The position numbers and the translations under genes were made by a program. Source: Baffinella frigidus (taxonomy: Eukaryota > Cryptophyceae > Cryptomonadales > Baffinellaceae). Taken from it: a stretch of DNA of 16,304 bases. Of the stretch, positions 9,201-16,304 are shown piece after piece. Each line of letters begins with the position of its first letter. Position 1 is the first letter of the stretch. The stretch lies in assembly GCA_026770585.1 (NCBI GenBank), contig MU646778.1, positions 327,372-343,675 of the forward strand, in the 5' to 3' direction. The notes under the pieces are model-generated. The model was not told the origin of the DNA, searched no databases, and saw only the letters and a list, made by a program, of their open reading frames with translations.

Positions 9201-10820
9201 AGGTGAAGATCTGGGACTTCAGAGGCGACAAGGTGGACTACGTGGTGTCGAAAGCGATGGATGTCGGACAGGTCTGCCCCTACTCCCCTCGCCAGAGGCA
9301 TCGAGACATCAACTTTTGAAATCTTTCAGCTGAAACCCGAAGGACCCGAAGGATTCTAAAGTCACTTTAGCCAGATCTGGCTAAGATAAGACAGGCGTTG
9401 CCCTTGATCCCTCTTGTATGGCGAGCGCATGCTGCCAACACCCACCGTGCTTTTGTGGAGCGTGGGTGCAGGGCTGCGCGTGTGGGCCCTTGCGCACTCC
9501 CCTTTCTGCGAGGACCTAGACTAGGAGGAGCCCGCCTCGTGCCGTTAGATCGAGGCGCTGCCAGGCTGACACGCAAGTTCGGGCCTTTGCCCCCCCCACC
9601 GCGGGTGAGTCGGGCCCTTGCCCCCCCACCCCCCTGGCAGGCGCCGTCAGTCTGACGCACGCGTTTTCTGGCGCAGGTTGTGAGCCTGACACACGCGTGC
9701 CCCCGCAGGTGTTCTGCTGCAGCTTCTGCGGAGACGCGGAAACGCCCTGGATCCTTGCCATCGGCGGGAAGGACTCGAAGCTCTTTGTGTGGGACGTGGC
9801 GGCGAGTACGGCGGTGCGGCGAGCGTGGGCCACGGGTTTGGCCCTACACCCTAGACCCTACACCCCAATCCCTACACCCCAAACCCTACACCCCAAACCC
9901 TCAACACCCTAAAACCTACACCCTACACCCTACACCCTACAACCTACAACCTACAACCTACACCCTAAACCCTGAACCCTAAACCCGAAACCCGAAACCC
10001 TACACCGGCGGCGAGCGTGGGCCACGGGTTCAACCCCAACCCCTCACACCTAAACCCCTAAACCCTACACCCTACACCCTACACCCTGAACCCCAAACAC
10101 CCTACACCCTACACCCTGCACCCTGCACCCTGCACCCTACACCCTAAATCCTAAACCCTACACCCCTACACCCCAAACCCCAAACCCTAAACCCCAAACC
10201 CTTAACCGGCGGTGCGGCGAGCATGGGCCACGGGTTTGGCCCTACACCCTAAACCCTACACCCCAATCCTAGACCCCAAACTCTAAACATCCCACACCAT
10301 AAACCCTAAACCACGGCGGTGCGGCGGGCGTGGGCTACGGGTTTGGCCCTACACCCTAAACCCTACACCCCAATCCCTAGACCCCAAACCCTACACCCTA
10401 CACCCTACTCCCTGAAACCTACACCCTACACCCTACACCCTACACCCTACACCCTACACCCCAATCCCTAGACCCCAAGCCCTAAACAACCCAAACCCTA
10501 AACTACCCTACACCCCACACCCCAAACCCCACACCCCAAACCCCAAACCCCAAACCCTATACCCTACCCCCTAAACCCCAAACCCTAAACCCTAAACCCT
10601 AAACCCCAAACCCTAAACCCTAAACCCCAAACCAGGCAAGAGCGATGCGGAGTACGCGGGGGCCGAGGAGGACCTCGGGCTAGGGAACATGCGCATCGGG
10701 AAAAAGGAGGAGGGCCGGGATTCGGATGATGACTCGAGCACGGATGAGGAGGAGGAGGAGGAGGTCCCGGTGCCGCAGAAGAAACCCTCGGCGAAGAAGA
10801 AGGCGTCCAAGGGCAAGTAG
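6213..10820 (+). CDS. PWP1: Periodic tryptophan protein 1 homologue (WD40 ribosome-biogenesis factor), 8 exons, complete
   Basis: Nucleolar WD40 protein; in yeast and animals PWP1 acts in rRNA and large-subunit assembly. Exons: 6213-6851, 7170-7289, 7823-7918, 8116-8227, 8608-8897, 9203-9271, 9709-9835, 10636-10820. All junctions are GT-AG and stay in frame, giving about 545 residues to TAG at 10818 (human about 500). The acidic N-terminal region (EEESDEWEDMEDDEEEE) precedes DNEPDGVVGVLAGAGLAVYSN and YVAIGTMDTEIEVWDLD, the family's first WD unit. Later repeats show LAWHHQQRHIMASASADKTV, KIWDVPNEKCLHTLTHHQDK, LQWHPTDAAVLLTGSFDRT, VQWDPTNPHRFFVSTDAGNV, GLLATSSLDKTVKIWDF and AIGGKDSKLFVWDV. The last exon encodes an acidic then lysine-rich tail (DDDSSTDEEEEEEVPVPQKK ... 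KKKASKGK), a plausible nucleolar localisation tail. ATG 6213 is chosen because it opens the only frame leading into the WD repeats. It is divergent from the Hsp70 gene. Introns carry telomere-like repeats and MITEs (see separate entries). Confidence 0.93.
7313..7470. mobile_element. Inverted-repeat element in PWP1 intron 2
   Basis: The arms pair imperfectly: AAATTCAGAGTAGTTTAGCC and CTACGGTATT on the left against AATGCCGTAGGAGTCACTAC and CCTGAATTCAGG on the right. The inner arm sequence GTAGTT.AGCCTACGG is shared with the element at 12111-12270, so they are probably related. Ends are approximate and no clear target duplication was seen. Confidence 0.6.
7652..7820 (+). repeat. Telomere-like tract at the 3' end of PWP1 intron 2
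   Basis: About 170 bp of degenerate CCCTAAA/CCTGAAC/CCCTACA repeats, C-rich on the PWP1 sense strand. It ends CCCTACACCC immediately before the AG acceptor at 7821-7822. Confidence 0.85.
8249..8290 (+). repeat. Telomere-like tract in PWP1 intron 4
   Basis: Short run of CCCTGAA and CCTTGAACCC variants near the 5' side of intron 4 (8228-8607). The same intron ends with CCCTGCACCCTACCCCACAG (8588-8607), so telomere-like words occur at both its ends. Confidence 0.6.
9836..10635 (+). repeat. PWP1 intron 7: degenerate telomere-like array with duplicated exon ends
   Basis: This 800-bp intron is almost entirely variants of CCCTAAA, CCCTACA, CCCCAAA and CCCTGCA, with the C-rich strand on the PWP1 sense strand, running directly to the acceptor CCCCAAACCAG at 10635. 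Interspersed are three further copies of the last bases of exon 7 (GCGAGCGTGGGCCACGGGTT-like), starting near 10006, 10205 and 10312; the last two are followed by the same TTTGGCCCTACACCCT as the genuine donor. It is not a chromosome end, because PWP1 coding sequence continues on both sides. Confidence 0.9.
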
Positions 10821-11046
10821 TGTGTACATGTAGCGCGTGTGGTACTGTATGTGGGTGTCTACTTTGGAGGCCTAAGTGAATCTGCGCCGACTTCCGCATA
10901 ACCTTATGCGTCCTTAGATGCCCGTAGAGCCTAGATACCCACTGTAGGCGAGCAGTGAACAACTGTTGAGGTACTCGGGTGGCTGCACGCGCAGGAAATT
11001 TCGCGCACACGTGTGCATTCATGGCGTTACCCTCCCCACTCAGCTG
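10821..11046. other. PWP1 3' flank
   Basis: Presumed 3' UTR and intergenic DNA. No TGTAA or AATAAA polyadenylation signal is evident just after the stop. Nothing else was recognised before the MITE cluster starting at 11047. Confidence 0.4.
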
Positions 11047-11085
11047 TACAGGGGTTCCTCGCTCATAAGAAACCGCCCCCCCCCT
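11047..11085. mobile_element. Family-A MITE left-end fragment
   Basis: TACAGGGGTTCCTCGCTCAT followed by AAGAAACCGCC and a C-run. No matching right end nearby. Confidence 0.6.
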
Positions 11086-11191
11086 CCCCTAGGACCACCA
11101 TAGGACCTTGGGCATGGCCCTACTGCACTGTAGCGCTTGTACTGCAGCGTTCAGGCCCTACTGCCCCCTCAGCTGTGGGCAGTAGGGCCTG

Positions 11192-11275
11192 TACATGGTC
11201 ACTCGAAATGAAGGACACGCACTGCCCCTGTGGTGGCCCTATGCTCCTAGGACTGGCCCTACTGTAGGACTCGCA
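11192..11275. mobile_element. Family-B MITE left-half copy
   Basis: TACATGGTCACTCGAAATGA then AGGACACGCACTG and the core GGCCCTACTGTAGGA. No right end was found. Confidence 0.5.
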
Positions 11276-11387
11276 GGCGGTCGGTGAGGCCGAGCAACAC
11301 CTGTCTGTACGGTGGAGCAACACATGTACGCTCCTCACTCAGCTGGTAATATGTACATGGGTACGTCATATGTGCATGGGTAATATG

Positions 11388-11450
11388 TACATGGGTACCT
11401 CGCTCATGAGAAACCAACCCCGCCTAGGACCCTACACAGTACAGCAAGCC
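11388..11450. mobile_element. Family-A MITE left-end fragment
   Basis: TACATGGGTACCTCGCTCAT then GAGAAACC and CCTAGGACCCTACA. It lies directly upstream of complete copy 1. Confidence 0.6.
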
Positions 11451-11465
11451 CTGTACCGTAGGGCC

Positions 11466-11597
11466 TACAGGGGTACCTCGCTCATAAGAAAGCGCCACCC
11501 CCTGGGACCCTACAGTAGGACTGTGCCTAGATAGGGCCCTAAGGTGGTCATAGCCAGGGGGGGTGGGGTGCTTTCTTATGAGCGAGGTACCCCTGTA
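11466..11597. mobile_element. Family-A MITE, complete copy 1
   Basis: 132 bp beginning TACAGGGGTACCTCGCTCAT and ending with the inverted form (ATGAGCGAGGTACCCCTGTA). The core holds CCTACAGTAGGAC and TAGGGCCCTA. The outermost TA on each side is consistent with a TA target duplication. Confidence 0.85.
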
Positions 11598-11668
11598 TCC
11601 CTAGGGTTTCAAGCTGGCCCTATGGGGGGGGCGCTTTCTCATGAGCGAGGTACCCCTTATGAGCGAGG

Positions 11669-11789
11669 TACAGGGGTACCTCGCTCATAAGAAACCGCCC
11701 CCCCCCAGCGCCCTACAGTAGGCCTATCCCTAGGGCCCTATGGCGGCCCTGGGGGGGGTGCGCTTTCTAAGGAGCGAGGTACCCCTGTA
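11669..11789. mobile_element. Family-A MITE, complete copy 2
   Basis: 121 bp with the same terminal inverted repeats (about 28 bp) and TA at both ends. The core has CCCTACAGTAGGCC and CCTAGGGCCCTA. Right-end fragments of the same family precede it at 11626-11668, suggesting nested or adjacent insertions. Confidence 0.85.
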
Positions 11790-11819
11790 CAACGTTCTGT
11801 GCGTGCCGAATCGACCGCG

Positions 11820-11940
11820 TACAGGGGTACCTCGCTCATAAGAAACCGCCTCCCCCTAGGACCCTCCAGTAGGCCCATGTCTTGGGCCCTAAGGTGGTCC
11901 TATGGGGGGGGCTGTTTCTTATGAGCGAGGTACCCCTGTA
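11820..11940. mobile_element. Family-A MITE, complete copy 3
   Basis: 121 bp, the same terminal inverted repeats and TA flanks as copies 1 and 2, with the core variant CCCTCCAGTAGGCCCATG. Confidence 0.85.
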
Positions 11941-11977
11941 CGAGTGCGCCAACTCAGAAAAGCAACCGCGACATTGG

Positions 11978-12096
11978 GCGGGGACCTCACTCATCAGAAA
12001 CGCCCACCCCCCTAGTATCACCATAGGGCCCTAGACATAGGCCTACTGTAGGGTCCTAGGGGGAGGTGGTTCCATATGAGCGAGGAACTCCTGCAC
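11978..12096. mobile_element. Family-A MITE, diverged copy 4 with inverted core
   Basis: Recognisable but diverged ends (GACCTCACTCATCAGAAACG and CATATGAGCGAGGAACTCCT). The core CCTACTGTAGGGTCCTAGG is in the opposite orientation to copies 1-3. Confidence 0.65.
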
Positions 12097-12110
12097 TTGT
12101 CTGTGTATGT

Positions 12111-12270
12111 TAACAGGGTAATGGACTAAAAATGGGGTAGTTAGGCCTACGGGATTGCCTAGGACCTCCTACTGTAGGCCAAAATCCTAGGACGTTTTGG
12201 TCATAGGAGCCCTACGGCCTACGGTAGGCAATTCCGTAGGCCTAACTACCACATTTTTTGGTCCGTTAGC
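12111..12270. mobile_element. MITE with 10-bp target-site duplication next to the RWP-RK stop codon
   Basis: A 160-bp inverted-repeat element. Left arm GGACTAAAAATGGGGTAGTT then AGGCCTACGG; right arm CCGTAGGCCTAACTACCACA then TTTTTTGGTCC. It is flanked by identical CTGTGTATGT at 12101-12110 and 12271-12280. A 10-bp duplication suggests a Mutator-like (9-11 bp) origin, unlike the TA-flanked families. It sits 16 bp beyond the RWP-RK stop codon, in its 3' UTR. Confidence 0.85.
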
Positions 12271-12286
12271 CTGTGTATGTACTTGC

Positions 12287-13501
12287 TCAGTTGGCAGCCT
12301 TCTCGCCATGCGCCCCACCAACGAGCCGCTCGACAGCATTCGCCTCTTCTCCCGCACTGCCAGGCACCACCACCACAACGGCAGCGAACACGCGCGGTGC
12401 AGGCCCTGCGCCGCCCCCGGCCGGTGCTGTTGCAGCTGGCCCTGCTCCGCCCCCCGGCCCAGCAGACTCATCGAGCGACGCAGGCACCGCCACCACATCA
12501 CAGAGCGACGCGGACACCGTCGGCACCACGGGAACAGTCGCCACCGCATCTCGCGCATCGGGCAAGGGCACCGCCGGCTCCTCCATGGCGCGGCCGAGCA
12601 GCGGCGAGAAGGTGTCTCTGGCCGCGCGGGGCACGTCTTCCGGCGCGCCGTCTCTGCTCGGGGAGGTCCTGCCGTGCGGGGATGGCCCTTCCTGTGCGAG
12701 GACGGCGAGGACGGCGCTTCCCAGGACTCCGCCCCCCACCGTCTTCTTGCCCGAGGCGGGCCCTTCCACGGCCGCCGATGCAGCACCTGGTGACGGCCAT
12801 GAAGCCGCTGGTACCGGCCGCACAGGAAGGGGCGCGGCCGCGGGAACGTGCCCCTCCGGGGCCTCCGGGGCCTCCAGGGCCTCCGGGGCCTCCGGGGGCG
12901 GGACTGCGCTGAGGAGGGCGGCGCTCGCGGGGGGCGACGTCGCGCACTCCGTGGGGAGCGGAGACATGGAGCACGCCGCGTTTCCACCCGTGGGAGGCTG
13001 GAGCCCCGCGAGGGCGCTGGCAGGCGGATACGCGGGCAGGTGATGCGTCGGTGCCGGGTACCCAAGGGCCCCGGGAGAGGCTCCCGATCCAGCGGGCTGC
13101 ACATGTTGATGGAGCTGGTGCGTGGGTGCGGGCGAGGTTGCTCCTGGTAGCGCGTGAAGACTCGGGTGTGCGGCCACGTCGAGACCGGGGAACGCGGCCA
13201 TGTTGTGCTCCTGCCACGATCCACACTCTGAGTTACCTTCAACACTCGGTCTGCTGCGGAATACATGGGGTTAATCGCGAATAAGGACACGCACTGTCCT
13301 TGGGGTGCTCCTAGGCTCCTGGGACTAGCCCTACCGTAGGACCCTAGGGAGGTGTGTGTCCGTATTCGCGACAAACCCCTGTAGGGGCGCCTCGCAACAC
13401 GAGAAGGAGTTCAGCAGCCTCACAACCAGCAGCAAACCCGCAGCAGACCACCTCAGGCTCGCAGCAAGACCACCTCAGGCACGGAGGAGTGGGACGTACC
13501 C

Positions 13502-13540
<39 letters not shown>

Positions 13541-13554
13541 CCTGCTGTTGTTCC

Positions 13555-13650
<96 letters not shown>

Positions 13651-16304
13651 CATTGATGCGCGAGCGCCATGGCGGACGCGAAGTCGGACTGGAGGCCATT
13701 CCCGACGCGGAAACTCTCCTGGAGCGAATGCACGTGCGCGGAAGACACCCCCGGCGGATACGCCTGAAGCAGCTGCATCTGTCTTGCCGAGGGAGGATAG
13801 ATCGGGAGCTGCAGGACGTTCCCCGGCGACTGCTGCGAGGCGTGATACGGCGGCATCTGCTGCTGGTGCTGGTGCGGCGAGTGCTGATGAGGCGAGTGCG
13901 CGTGGGGCGAGTGATGCGCGCCACCCTGCGGGTTGTGAGGCGAGTGGTGCGAGCCACCCTGTGCCGCGACAACCGCCGCCTGCTGTCGCTGGAGCAGCTG
14001 GTGTTCCTGCTGGAGATGCTGCAGCTGCTGCAGCTGTTGGATCTGTTGCCGCATCTGCAACTGCTGCACCTCGTTCGCGAACAGTTGTTGTTGGTACTGC
14101 TGGCCCTGCCGCTGCTGAGGATCTTGCGCGAGGTGCAGCGGCGTCCACGTCTCGCCCGGCGCCGCCTGCACTGCCGCCCGCTGCTCCTCATCCCGCGCAT
14201 CCTGCTGCGCTCGTTCGTGGAGTGCCGGCGGCGGCAACGCCACGCCCTTAGCCAGCCGGCGATCGGTTTTCTGAGATCGGTGCGAAGGCGACCACGGCCC
14301 CTCCTTCACCTGGGTGGTCGTCACCTGGCGTGCACCATGCTGCAGCGGCGTCTCCAGCGGCGGCTTCGCCTTTTTATTCGGCCCATCCACGCCCCTCGGA
14401 CTTCGAAGTGGCCAATGCTCGATGTTGAAGCGCCGGCAGGCCTTCTTGAAGGTTGTGGGGCAAAGTCCCACCTGGTGTAGGGTGTAGGGTTCAGGGTCGT
14501 CGGGAGAGCCTGGCGAGAAAAACAATTGGCACAAGAAAAACAACCCAAACACGATATGCCAACAAGCGCGCGGGCTCAAATCGACCGGTTTTCAGATTGA
14601 TCGTTCGGGCCCAGAAAAAGGCTCAGGTGGGTGGTCCCCCTGGGACCCCACGCTACACCTGGGGACCGCGGGACCCGGGCCATACTCGGCTCCGCCTCGC
14701 CGGTGGGGCTCGGCCCCGCCGGCGGGACGGAGCCCTTCCCTCCTTAGCTCATCCGTAGATTGTGTCCGTCTCCTCAAGAGTGAGGCGGGTGTGGCCTTCG
14801 ATGTGAGTGTCATAAAAGCACCAACGCACCAAAGCAAAAATACCTTGTCTGCAGATCATTTCTAGGGAACGGCGTGGTGTTGGGCTATGTTGGGAGCATT
14901 TCAACCCTAAACGAACTTGAGGATTTGTCGGGCAGACCACACGAGAACCCTAGAGGGGCCTATTTAAAACCGACGTGCTTTAAAAAGTGCCAATTTGCGT
15001 CCTTAAGTTTAATTTCCTCAAGGCAAGTTGACTTTTGATACGTGACTCTGCTCAAATTGCACAGTCAGGAGGTTACGTTACCTTATCCTGGTACAAATAT
15101 TTACAATCCCACATGTAAATAGGATCCTCCACCGTTCTCGAGCGGGAGGCGGACCTCCTGCGCGGCGTTCGGAAGCGTGAGGTGGAACAGGCCTTCCAAC
15201 ACCTTGTAGTTGAGACTGATCGGAGCAGGCTCCACACCCGATCCGTCCTTCCTCCGCGGAAAGTACAGGCACGACTTCCCTTTCCCAACAGCACCTTTTC
15301 CCCCGGTCGGCTTTCTCAGCTGTTCGGCCGTCGCGGGGGGGTGCCCAACCGCGCTCCCACCCACATGACCCCCACTCACCCCTTCCTCTCCAGCTCCCCC
15401 CCCGCCACCAGCGTCCTCTTCCCCCCCCTCCTCTTCCCGACGAGCATGCTCATCTGGAGGACTCGCGCCGTGCGGCAGCGATCCGGCACCCAGAACCGCT
15501 GATCCAGATCCTGCGCCTGATCCTGCGCCCAGGACCGCTGATCCTTCCTGCTGCTGCTGCTGCTGCTGTTCGCCTGGCGGCGGCTGCGACGCTGGCTCGT
15601 GCTGCGGCGCTTTCTCATGCACCACGTGAGGTTGCTGCAGCGGCGTCCTTGGGATTGCTGCAGCGGCGTCCTCCTCCCCCCGGCGAGCTCGCTTGTCTTG
15701 CTCCAACTGCTGCTCTAGCTGCTGTCGCTGCTGCAGCTGTTGATGCTGATGCTGCTGCTGCTGCTGCTGGGTGATGAGAGAATGCTGCTGCTGCAGGTGC
15801 TGGAGCTGCTGCTGTAGCTGCTGTTGCTGCCGCCGCGCCCCCGCCGCGCGGGACGTCTCCTCCTCGTCCCGGCGCGCGTGCTCCTGCAGCAGCTGCAGCT
15901 GACGCCGTTGCTGCTGTTGCTGCTGAAGCTGAACACGTTGATGCTCCCGCGCCTCTCCCGCGCGAGAGGCCGCCGACGCCACAGACAACCACACAACCTC
16001 CTCCGAACATCCCGCAAGTTCCTGCCGCTCCTGCCCCGGCGGGCTCCCACGCGAGTCCGACCGGCCTGCCAGGGCGGGCTGCCGGCGCGGCGGGGGCTGC
16101 CACGGGCGTCCCACCGACATCCCCCCGCTGGTCGTCGCCGCGACCGACAGCGGCCCCAGCGCCAACTGCTGCGTCTTCTTCACCTGGTTCTGCACTTCCA
16201 GGTGCTGCTGGCTCGCGCGTTGGATCACGTTGACGATCTGGATGTGCTTGACGACGCCCCCGTGCTTTCGTGCCGTCCCTACCGCCACGCACCCGCTTCT
16301 CCCC
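12287..16304 (-). CDS. Gln-rich RWP-RK family transcription factor, 3 exons, 5' end outside the window
   Basis: Exons on the minus strand: >16304-15155, 14471-13452 and 13210-12287, all phase 0, at least 1030 residues, stop TGA at 12289-12287. The RWP-RK DNA-binding motif is split by intron 15154-14472: ISLNYKVLEGLFHLTLPNAA ends the first exon and VGLCPTTFKKACRRFNIEHW followed by PLRS opens the next. This fits the family pattern (DLxxxFHLPIxxAAxxLGVCPTxLKKxCRxxGIxRWPxRK), except that the signature RWPxRK is HWPLRS. GPNKKAKPP just after is a possible nuclear signal. The first exon is Q/E-rich and probably coiled-coil, with a duplicated GSAVLGAGS. The second exon has Q-rich helices, a His/Ser/Pro/Gln stretch and a tract of 47 Gln with two Glu. 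The third is Pro/Ala-rich and low in complexity. No GAF or PB1 domain is visible, so it is not an obvious NLP. The second donor (13451) is chosen for phase compatibility and is the least certain junction; the acceptor GGCAG|GAG at 13210 fits the window's AG|G rule. There may be further introns in the first exon. Confidence 0.8.
13262..13383. mobile_element. Family-B MITE inside the RWP-RK intron
   Basis: 122 bp. The left end is TACATGGGGTTAATCGCGAA then TAAGGACACGCAC; the right end is its imperfect inverse (GTGTGTGTCCGTATTCGCGA then CAAACCCCTGTA), with TA at both outer ends. The core is CCTACCGTAGGACCCTAGG. It makes up half of the 241-bp intron 13451-13211. Half copies with the same GGACACGCAC end occur at 11192-11275 and near 8292 in PWP1 intron 4. 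Confidence 0.75.
13503..13649 (-). repeat. CAG/CAA microsatellite encoding polyglutamine
   Basis: 49 codons inside the second RWP-RK exon, 47 Gln and two Glu (GAA). The longest uninterrupted CAG run is about 16 triplets (13602-13649). The run is in the frame fixed by the RWP-RK motif. It is likely length-variable. Confidence 0.9.
14474..14495 (-). repeat. Telomere-like tract abutting the RWP-RK intron acceptor
   Basis: On the gene's sense (minus) strand the intron ends with CCCTGAACCCTACACCCTAC then ACCAG, directly before the exon start GTGGGACTT at 14471. Same arrangement as PWP1 intron 2, but in an unrelated gene on the other strand. Confidence 0.75.

Noticed and set aside
9836-10635. True telomere or chromosome end
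   Set aside because: Repeats are degenerate and PWP1 coding sequence continues in frame on both sides.
12277-12912. Collagen-like GPPGPPGPP stretch on the plus strand
   Set aside because: Antisense of the Pro/Glu/Ala repeat in the third RWP-RK exon; that exon has the phase-compatible acceptor and continuous frame.
13453-14200. Minus-strand poly-Ala and poly-Ser ORFs
   Set aside because: Other frames of the same CAG repeat, without domain content.
13356-14480. Plus-strand ORFs with poly-Leu and poly-Cys
   Set aside because: Antisense frames of the CAG tract; the minus-strand Gln frame is fixed by the RWP-RK motif.
1-16304. tRNA, rRNA or viral genes
   Set aside because: No cloverleaf, rRNA core or viral protein motif was seen on either strand.

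Overview
The window is eukaryotic nuclear DNA, GC-rich, with three intron-containing genes that can be rebuilt by hand: an ER-type Hsp70 (Grp170/HYOU1/Lhs1 group) on the minus strand, the WD40 ribosome-biogenesis protein PWP1 on the plus strand, and a Gln-rich RWP-RK transcription factor on the minus strand that runs off the right edge. RWP-RK proteins are typical of green plants and algae, and the many degenerate CCCTAAA-like tracts resemble the plant/green-algal telomere repeat. A GC-rich green alga or another microalga is the best guess; the species cannot be named from the sequence.

Layout. Positions 1-2100 are mostly repetitive: a 15-bp tandem repeat, a duplicated block of about 300 bp, GGGA and TC microsatellites, and a short minus-strand ORF (1517-1777) that looks like a terminal exon of an unidentified membrane protein. 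The Grp170-like gene occupies 5686 down to about 2635; four exons can be placed and its 3' end is not resolved. A 526-bp divergent promoter (5687-6212) with repeated TTGAC/GTCAA motifs separates it from PWP1, whose eight exons (6213-10820) join in frame into a complete protein of about 545 residues. The PWP1/RWP-RK convergent intergenic region (10821-12286) is a graveyard of short inverted-repeat elements (MITEs). The RWP-RK gene fills 12287-16304; its DNA-binding motif is split across an intron.

The most notable features are in the introns. Four introns in two genes on opposite strands end in telomere-like, C-rich tracts that run directly into the acceptor AG, always with the C-rich strand as the sense strand. 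The last PWP1 intron is an 800-bp degenerate telomere-like array that also contains three extra copies of the 3' end of the preceding exon, each with its own GT, i.e. decoy 5' splice sites. The 5' splice sites do not follow GTRAGT; they follow roughly GTYNG.SCC, and every placed acceptor is followed by G. Several introns also carry hairpin MITEs flanked by TA. Together these suggest a lineage in which telomere-like DNA and MITEs contribute much of the intron sequence and possibly the splice signals.

The three genes have no obvious shared pathway. The first two share a promoter region: an ER-lumen chaperone and a nucleolar assembly factor, both growth/proteostasis functions.
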